Source of the DNA: Streptomyces sp. NBC_01294
GTDB taxonomy: Bacteria > Actinomycetota > Actinomycetes > Streptomycetales > Streptomycetaceae
DNA: 64,000 nt
Direction: 5' to 3'
Assembly: GCF_035917235.1 (NCBI RefSeq)
Contig: NZ_CP108423.1
Location: 1,612,001 to 1,676,000 of the forward strand
In this document: positions 59,703 to 64,000 of the stretch, piece by piece
How positions within the stretch are numbered: the first letter of the stretch is position 1
Layout: the number at the start of each line of letters is the position of its first letter
Translations under genes and position numbers: made by a program
The notes under the pieces: generated by a model
Databases searched by the model: none
What the model saw: the letters and a program-made list of their open reading frames with translations, nothing else
What the model was told of the DNA's origin: nothing

Positions 59703-60491
59703 ATGACCACCGCACCGCCTGCACGGACCGCGCCCGGGACCGCACGGATCGCCCTCGTCGGCGACCGCTCCCCGCACGTGAAGTCCCACACCCGGATCCC
59801 GCTCCTCCTCGACGCGCTGGCCTCCCGCGACGGGCTCGTCCTCGACGCCTACTGGATCCCCACCGGCGACGCCGAGGCCGAGGCGGCCGCCGGGACGCTG
59901 GCCCGCTTCGACGCCGTGTGGGTCCTGCCCGGGAGCCCGTACGCCAGCGAGGCCGGGGCGCTGGCCGCGATCCGGGTCGCCCGCGAGGAGGGCATCCCGT
60001 TCCTCGGGACCTGCGGCGGCTTCCAGCACGCCCTGCTGGAGTACGCCCGGGCGGTGTGCGGTCTGACCGAGGCCGCGCACGCCGAGAACGACCCCGGGGC
60101 GGCGGACCCGCTGATCGCCCCGCTCGCCTGTTCGCTCGTCGGGCACGAGGGCCTCGTACGGACCGAGCCCGGCTCGCTCGCCGAGGCCGCGCTGGGGGCG
60201 GAGCGGTCGATGGAGCGCTACCACTGCAGCTACGGGCCCGCGCCCCGCCACCTGCCGACGCTCACCGCGCACGGCCTGCGGCTGTCGGGGCACGACGAGG
60301 ACGGCCGGGCGCGCATCGCCGAGCTGCCCGGGCACCCCTTCTTCCTGGCCACGCTGTTCCAGCCGGAGCTGCACGGGGACGGGACGAGGCCGCACCCGAT
60401 CGTCCGGGCCCTCGCCGCGGCCGCCGTCGCCCACGCCCACGCCACCGACACCGCCGCGGCCTCCGCCTCCACCTCGGCCGGAGCGGAATAA
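59703..60491 (+). CDS. CTP synthase C-terminal-like glutamine amidotransferase domain protein
   Basis: About 262 aa. A class I amidotransferase-like domain with nucleophile elbow PFLGTCGGFQHALLEYARA, preceded by FDAVWVLPGSPYASEAGALA, and a late HPFFLATLFQPELHG. This matches the stand-alone proteins related to the C-terminal region of CTP synthase. There is no synthetase domain, so it is not PyrG. ATG at 59703 with AGGA 8 nt upstream; ATG at 59694 is also possible. It is divergent from the LysR gene, a likely regulator. Confidence 0.75.
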   Translation: MTTAPPARTAPGTARIALVGDRSPHVKSHTRIPLLLDALASRDGLVLDAYWIPTGDAEAEAAAGTLARFDAVWVLPGSPYASEAGALAAIRVAREEGIPFLGTCGGFQHALLEYARAVCGLTEAAHAENDPGAADPLIAPLACSLVGHEGLVRTEPGSLAEAALGAERSMERYHCSYGPAPRHLPTLTAHGLRLSGHDEDGRARIAELPGHPFFLATLFQPELHGDGTRPHPIVRALAAAAVAHAHATDTAAASASTSAGAE

Positions 60492-60565
60492 CGCGTCGCA
60501 GGACCACCCCTCTGATCGGCTATGCTGTGCATGCACATCGAACGGGTGGTCCGCCGCCCTTCGTG

Positions 60566-60638
60566 GTGGGTGTAGCTCAGTTGGTAGAGCACCTGGTTGT
60601 GGTCCAGGTGGCCGCGGGTTCAAGTCCCGTCACTCACC
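60566..60638 (+). tRNA. tRNA-His (anticodon GTG)
   Basis: The cloverleaf is complete: acceptor GTGGGTG with CACTCAC, D-arm GCTC-AGTTGGTA-GAGC, anticodon arm CCTGG-TTGTGGT-CCAGG with anticodon GTG, T-arm GCGGG-TTCAAGT-CCCGT. G at 60565 and C at 60638 give the extra G(-1):C73 pair that identifies tRNA-His. CCA is not encoded. A TATGCT at 60521-60526 is a plausible -10. Confidence 0.95.
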
Positions 60639-60643
60639 CTGAT

Positions 60644-60687
60644 CCCGTGGGGGTACGAGGTTCTCCTCGTACCCCCACGGGTTTTTT
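60644..60687 (+). terminator. Rho-independent terminator of tRNA-His
   Basis: A perfect 17-bp stem, CCCGTGGGGGTACGAGG paired with its complement across a TTCT loop, is followed by six T residues, directly after the tRNA. Confidence 0.93.
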
Positions 60688-60722
60688 CCGTTCACGGCCG
60701 GGACGAAGATCATCCCTCGGGC

Positions 60723-61478
60723 CTAGACGCGGAGGAAGGCCTCTACTTCGGTGGCGAAGGCCACGGGCGTCTCGTGCGGCGGGTAGTGGCCTGAGCCCCG
60801 GAGCGTGACGATCCGGCAGTTCGGGTACCAGGCCTGCCAGGTGGCGCGCATCACTTCCTCCGTCAGCGCGAGGTCGTACTCCCCCACCAGGACCAGCACC
60901 GGGACCGTGTTGCCCTTCACCGCGGAGGACAGGTCGAGCGGCTGCCAGCTCGCGAGGTAGGCGGCGAAGGCCTCGGGGCGGGAGACGCCCAGGGAGTGCT
61001 CGACCATGCGGTCCAGCCAGTGGCGGCTCGCGCGGTTGCCGGTGACCAGGTCGAGGATGGCGCGGCGCTTGGCGGGGTCCTCGGCGGCGCCGTGGAAGAG
61101 GGCGTGGGCCGCGTCGTCCAGCTCGTAGGGCGCGGCCGGGACGGGGGCGATGCCGATCAGCTTCTCGATGCGCTCGGGGGCCCGGACGAGGACCTGCTGG
61201 GCCGCCTTGCCGCCCATGGAGTGGCCGAGGAGGGAGAAGGTGTCCCAGCCGAGCTGATCGGCGAGCTCCAGGACGTCGTCCGCGATCTCGCCGAGGCTGT
61301 AGCGGCCGGACACGTCCCGGCGCTCGCCGTAGCCGCGGTAGTCGAGGAAGGCGTACGAGAACCCCTCCGGATCCAGGTGCTCCAGGACGGAGCCCCAGTT
61401 CGCGGACGTCCCGAACCAGTCGTGCAGCACGATGACGCGAACGGGTCCGGTGCCGATCCTGCGGTGGGCGATGGCCAT
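60723..61478 (-). CDS. Alpha/beta hydrolase
   Basis: About 251 aa. The oxyanion segment VIVLHDWFGTSANW, nucleophile elbow SLLGHSMGGKAAQ (Ser about 97), acid Asp in VLVGEYDLALT and the catalytic His in GSGHYPPHETP make a complete triad. The substrate is unknown. ATG at 61478, with GGGAG about 6 nt upstream. Much longer frames extend upstream but are non-conserved. Confidence 0.83.
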   Translation of the reverse strand: MAIAHRRIGTGPVRVIVLHDWFGTSANWGSVLEHLDPEGFSYAFLDYRGYGERRDVSGRYSLGEIADDVLELADQLGWDTFSLLGHSMGGKAAQQVLVRAPERIEKLIGIAPVPAAPYELDDAAHALFHGAAEDPAKRRAILDLVTGNRASRHWLDRMVEHSLGVSRPEAFAAYLASWQPLDLSSAVKGNTVPVLVLVGEYDLALTEEVMRATWQAWYPNCRIVTLRGSGHYPPHETPVAFATEVEAFLRV

Positions 61479-61550
61479 GCGTTCTCCCTCGATGACGGGG
61501 CGGAGAAAACCGACGCCGTACGTTCTGCCCACCCGGCCTACGATCACACC

Positions 61551-62282
61551 GTGAAGCCGATATCCCGCACGGTCCGCATCGCCGTCACGCACGCCTTCGC
61601 CGGCAGGGACCACCCGGTCCACCCGGTCCACCCGGCCGAGTACGAGATCCTCGACCGGGACGAGATCGCGGAGGTGCTCGCGGCCTGGCCCCCCGCGGAG
61701 CCGCACGACGGCTTCGAGTGCATGTGCCACGGGTGCGGCGGGGTCTCGTTGTACGAGGCCGGCGGCGAGCGCATCGGGTCCGTGGACCCGACCGGGCCGC
61801 TCCGGCCGCTGTTCGATTCCCGGGATCCGGCGGGGCTGCCCTCCCGGCACCGCGCCCGCTGGGTGGCCGCGGCGCCCGAGGACCTGCGCGAGTACGCAGG
61901 CGCCTGCGCCCGCGGCGAGGAGCCCCGGCCGCCGCGCGGAGTACCGCTGAGCGCGGTCTTCAGCTGGCTCGGCACCGTGCGGGAGCATCCCGGGGACGCC
62001 GCGCGGCTGCTCGCCGCCCTGGCCCCGCAGCGGCTGCTGGCTCCGGCGTCCGCGGACGAACTCGCCTGGGCCGTACGGGAGACGGACCGGACCGGGCTGG
62101 ACGGCGCCGTGCGGTTCTTCGCGAGTGAGGCCTTCACCACCCGCCACCCGAAGCGGCGCCGGGTCCCGGACACCGCCCGCGATCTCCTCCTCCGCCACGC
62201 CCGCAGCCACCGCCCCAAGGACCTCCCGGTCCTGGAACGGCGGCTGCTGCACACACCGGAGGACCGCGTCAGGCGGTCTTGA
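61551..62282 (+). CDS. Hypothetical protein
   Basis: About 243 aa, from GTG at 61551. A small Cys/His motif (FECMCHGCGG, about 53-62) could bind metal. The rest is helical and Arg-rich with no known motif. A TACGAT at 61539-61544 ends 6 nt before the GTG, so the transcript may be leaderless. It overlaps the convergent phospholipase gene by 14 bp. No family was recognised. Confidence 0.6.
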   Translation: MKPISRTVRIAVTHAFAGRDHPVHPVHPAEYEILDRDEIAEVLAAWPPAEPHDGFECMCHGCGGVSLYEAGGERIGSVDPTGPLRPLFDSRDPAGLPSRHRARWVAAAPEDLREYAGACARGEEPRPPRGVPLSAVFSWLGTVREHPGDAARLLAALAPQRLLAPASADELAWAVRETDRTGLDGAVRFFASEAFTTRHPKRRRVPDTARDLLLRHARSHRPKDLPVLERRLLHTPEDRVRRS

Positions 62283-64000
62283 TCGCCGGGTCGGAGATGC
62301 CCGGGGCGCCCGTCTCGACGTGGCCCGCGAAGCGGCGGAGGAAGGTGGTGTCGGCGTCGGAGACGACCTTCACGTCGTACCAGCGGCCCGTGGCGGCGAG
62401 GGTCACCGTGTGGGCGACCGTGGCGCCGGCCGCGACCCTGATGGTCTGGGCCGCGCCGCCGTAGGTGTTGGTCACCGTCAGGTTCACGGCCGCCGTACCG
62501 GTGTTGGTGAGGGTCAGCGCCAGGTTCCCGCTGCCCGTCACGTGGCGGGCCGTCACCTCGGGGCCGGCCTTCTTCGCCGGGCCCTTCCAGGTGCGCAGGA
62601 AGCCGTTCGGGCCCCACACCGTCAGGTTGATCTGGTTGCCGGTGGAGCCGCTGGTGGACCACGTGTCCGAGAGGGTCTTGCCCGCCTCGACCGTGTAGGG
62701 CCACGGGCCGTCCGTACGGTTGCCCGACGTGCTGTGGAAGTGGGCGCCCAGGTTCGGCCCGGAGGCGAAGGTGAGGGTGAACTTGCCGGTGGAGACGGTG
62801 CGCGCACCGTCCACGTACGGAACGTAGCCCAGGGCGCGGGTCGGCTTGGCGCCCGCCTCCTGCCCGGGCAGGGTGCCCGTCGCCGGCGGGGTCGGGTGGT
62901 AGGACGGGTGACGGTCCTTGTCCGGCGGGACGTACCCGGCCGTGGACGGCAGCGCGGCGGGCGCGGCATCGGCGCGGGTGAAGTCGAAGGCCGAGGTCAG
63001 GTCACCGCAGACCGCGCGGCGCCACGGGGAGATGTTGGGCTCGTGCACCCCGAAGCGCTTCTCCATGAAGCGGATCACCGAGGTGTGGTCGAAGGTCTCG
63101 GAGCAGACGTAGCCGCCCTTGCTCCACGGGGAGACCACGATCATCGGGACGCGCGGGCCGAGCCCGTACGGTCCGGCCGAGTAGCCGCCACCGCCCGCGT
63201 ACAGGTCGCCCTTGACGTCGGCCGTGGACAGGCCCCAGGCCGAGGAGGCCGGCGGGTACGGCGGGACCACGTGGTCGAAGAAGCCGTCGTTCTCGTCGTA
63301 GGTGATGAACAGGGCGGTCTTCGCCCACACCGCCGGGTTCGCCGTCAGCGCGTCCAGGACCTGCGAGATGTACCAGGCGCCGAAGTTCGTCGGCCAGTTC
63401 GAGTGCTCGCTGAACGCCTCGGGGGCGGCGATCCAGGAGACCTGGGGCAGGGTGCCGTTCACCACGTCCGCGCGCAGCCGGTCGAAGTAGCCGTCGCCCG
63501 CCTTGACGTTCGTACCCGTGCGCGCCTTCTCGTACAGGGCGCTGCCGGGCTGGGCGTTGCGGTAGGTGTTGAAGTACAGCAGCGAGTTGTCGCCGTAGTT
63601 GCCGCGGAAGGCGTCGTTGATCCAGCCCCAGTGACCGGCCGCGTTCAGGCCGTCGCCGATGTCCTGGTAGACCTTCCACGAGACGCCGGCGGACTCCAGG
63701 CGCTCGGGGTACGTCTTCCAGCCGTACCCCAGCTCCTGGTTGCCGAGGACCGGGCCGCCGCCCACCCCGTCGTTGCCCGTGTAACCCGTCCACATGTAGT
63801 AGCGGTTCGGGTCCGTGGCGCCGATGAAGGAGCAGTGGTAGGCGTCGCACACCGTGAAGGCGTCGGCGAGGGCGTAGTGGAACGGGATGTCGTTCCGGGT
63901 CATGTACGACATGGTCGTGGCCGTCTTGGCCGGGATCCACTTGTCGTACTTGCCGTTGTTGTACGCCTGGTGGCCGCCGGCCCAGTCGTGGTTCAGCCCC
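62269..64000 (-). CDS. Phosphocholine-type phospholipase C, C-terminal part (cut by window edge)
   Basis: 577 codons are inside the window, and the N-terminus lies beyond position 64000. The catalytic phosphoesterase domain is visible from LNHDWAGGHQAYNNGKYDKW (a conserved region of the acid phosphatase/phospholipase C family) through FCDAYHCS-type segment FTVCDAYHCSFIGATDPN, LFITYDENDGFFDHVVPP and VPMIVVSPWSKGGYV. Two beta-sandwich C-terminal domains (DUF756 type) follow from about AYVP...VSTGKFTLTF to the end. The protein is usually exported by the Tat route and hydrolyses phosphatidylcholine, which serves phosphate scavenging; that is family knowledge. Confidence 0.88.
   Translation of the reverse strand, partial: GLNHDWAGGHQAYNNGKYDKWIPAKTATTMSYMTRNDIPFHYALADAFTVCDAYHCSFIGATDPNRYYMWTGYTGNDGVGGGPVLGNQELGYGWKTYPERLESAGVSWKVYQDIGDGLNAAGHWGWINDAFRGNYGDNSLLYFNTYRNAQPGSALYEKARTGTNVKAGDGYFDRLRADVVNGTLPQVSWIAAPEAFSEHSNWPTNFGAWYISQVLDALTANPAVWAKTALFITYDENDGFFDHVVPPYPPASSAWGLSTADVKGDLYAGGGGYSAGPYGLGPRVPMIVVSPWSKGGYVCSETFDHTSVIRFMEKRFGVHEPNISPWRRAVCGDLTSAFDFTRADAAPAALPSTAGYVPPDKDRHPSYHPTPPATGTLPGQEAGAKPTRALGYVPYVDGARTVSTGKFTLTFASGPNLGAHFHSTSGNRTDGPWPYTVEAGKTLSDTWSTSGSTGNQINLTVWGPNGFLRTWKGPAKKAGPEVTARHVTGSGNLALTLTNTGTAAVNLTVTNTYGGAAQTIRVAAGATVAHTVTLAATGRWYDVKVVSDADTTFLRRFAGHVETGAPGISDPAIKTA

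Noticed and set aside
60723..62252. 509-aa frame covering the alpha/beta hydrolase
   Set aside because: Only the last 251 residues are a hydrolase; the upstream part is non-conserved and antisense to another gene, and a good ribosome site precedes ATG at 61478.

Overview
The window looks like about 64 kb of a Streptomyces chromosome, or that of a close relative. GC is very high, third codon positions are nearly all G or C, GTG and TTG starts are common, and many genes are organised as ATGA/GTGA/TGATG-overlapping operons or have leaderless starts. Gene families typical of the genus are present: SAV_2148-like HEPN protein, DUF456, a GAF-domain regulator, TreY/TreZ/GlgX, and a phosphocholine-type phospholipase C. 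Short interspersed repeats of the CCAGCCCC(G/T)CCGGCG type lie between genes.

Layout. 1-3.3 kb holds the start of a secreted S8 peptidase (runs off the left edge), a TrmB/LuxR-type regulator, a DUF456 membrane protein and full-length RsgA. 3.4-8.7 kb is an accessory island with softer codon usage: an IS256 transposase scrap, an MmpS-like lipoprotein, a small gene translationally coupled to a 988-aa NTPase with about 13 Sel1/TPR repeats, a 42-aa ORF, and a second, truncated rsgA. Both rsgA copies are preceded by the same type of 23-codon leader ORF and a conserved hairpin that buries the Shine-Dalgarno sequence of a TTG start; this looks like an undescribed translational attenuator. 8.8-16 kb has a VOC protein, an AraC regulator, a membrane protein, a BrkB/YihY protein, an AidB-like acyl-CoA dehydrogenase, a GAF regulator and a GNAT enzyme. 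16-16.6 kb is a long imperfect inverted repeat.

16.6-26.3 kb is the assimilatory sulfur locus: cysteine-type leader peptide, sulfite reductase, zinc-ribbon miniprotein, CysH (with APS-reductase cysteines), CysC, CysD, CysN, then a sulfonate-type ABC importer and a sirohydrochlorin chelatase, i.e. uptake, activation, reduction and siroheme metallation of sulfur in one strand-uniform cluster. 26.6-36.5 kb holds a membrane-anchored caspase-like peptidase, a PanE-type reductase, a DUF1697 protein, a macrolide glycosyltransferase whose promoter carries a perfect TetR-like operator, a FUSC exporter and an aminoglycoside-phosphotransferase-fold protein.

36.6-45.6 kb is the most interesting part. 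A DnaQ-like DEDDh exonuclease gene (minus strand) is split exactly at its Exo II motif by an 8.26-kb element (37021-45280). The element has 15-bp terminal inverted repeats, 6-bp core repeats, three overlapping tyrosine recombinases plus a TnpC-like accessory gene (Tn554/recombinase-trio type), an S1-domain cargo protein and, next to its right end, a complete homologous exonuclease. The cut N-terminal reading frame runs through the terminal repeat and stops in a TGATG overlap on the start codon of that replacement gene. The element therefore seems to destroy its target gene, replace it, and borrow the target's promoter and ribosome entry; the replacement no longer carries the target core.

45.7-64 kb returns to core genome: HEPN protein, glycogen debranching enzyme GlgX, MFS transporter, TreY, an M14-type peptidase, GNAT and FHA proteins, TreZ, an M24 peptidase overlapping a LysR regulator, a CTP-synthase-like amidotransferase, tRNA-His with a strong terminator, an alpha/beta hydrolase, an unknown protein and the C-terminal part of a phospholipase C that runs off the right edge. 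GlgX, TreY and TreZ together would convert glycogen or maltooligosaccharides to trehalose.
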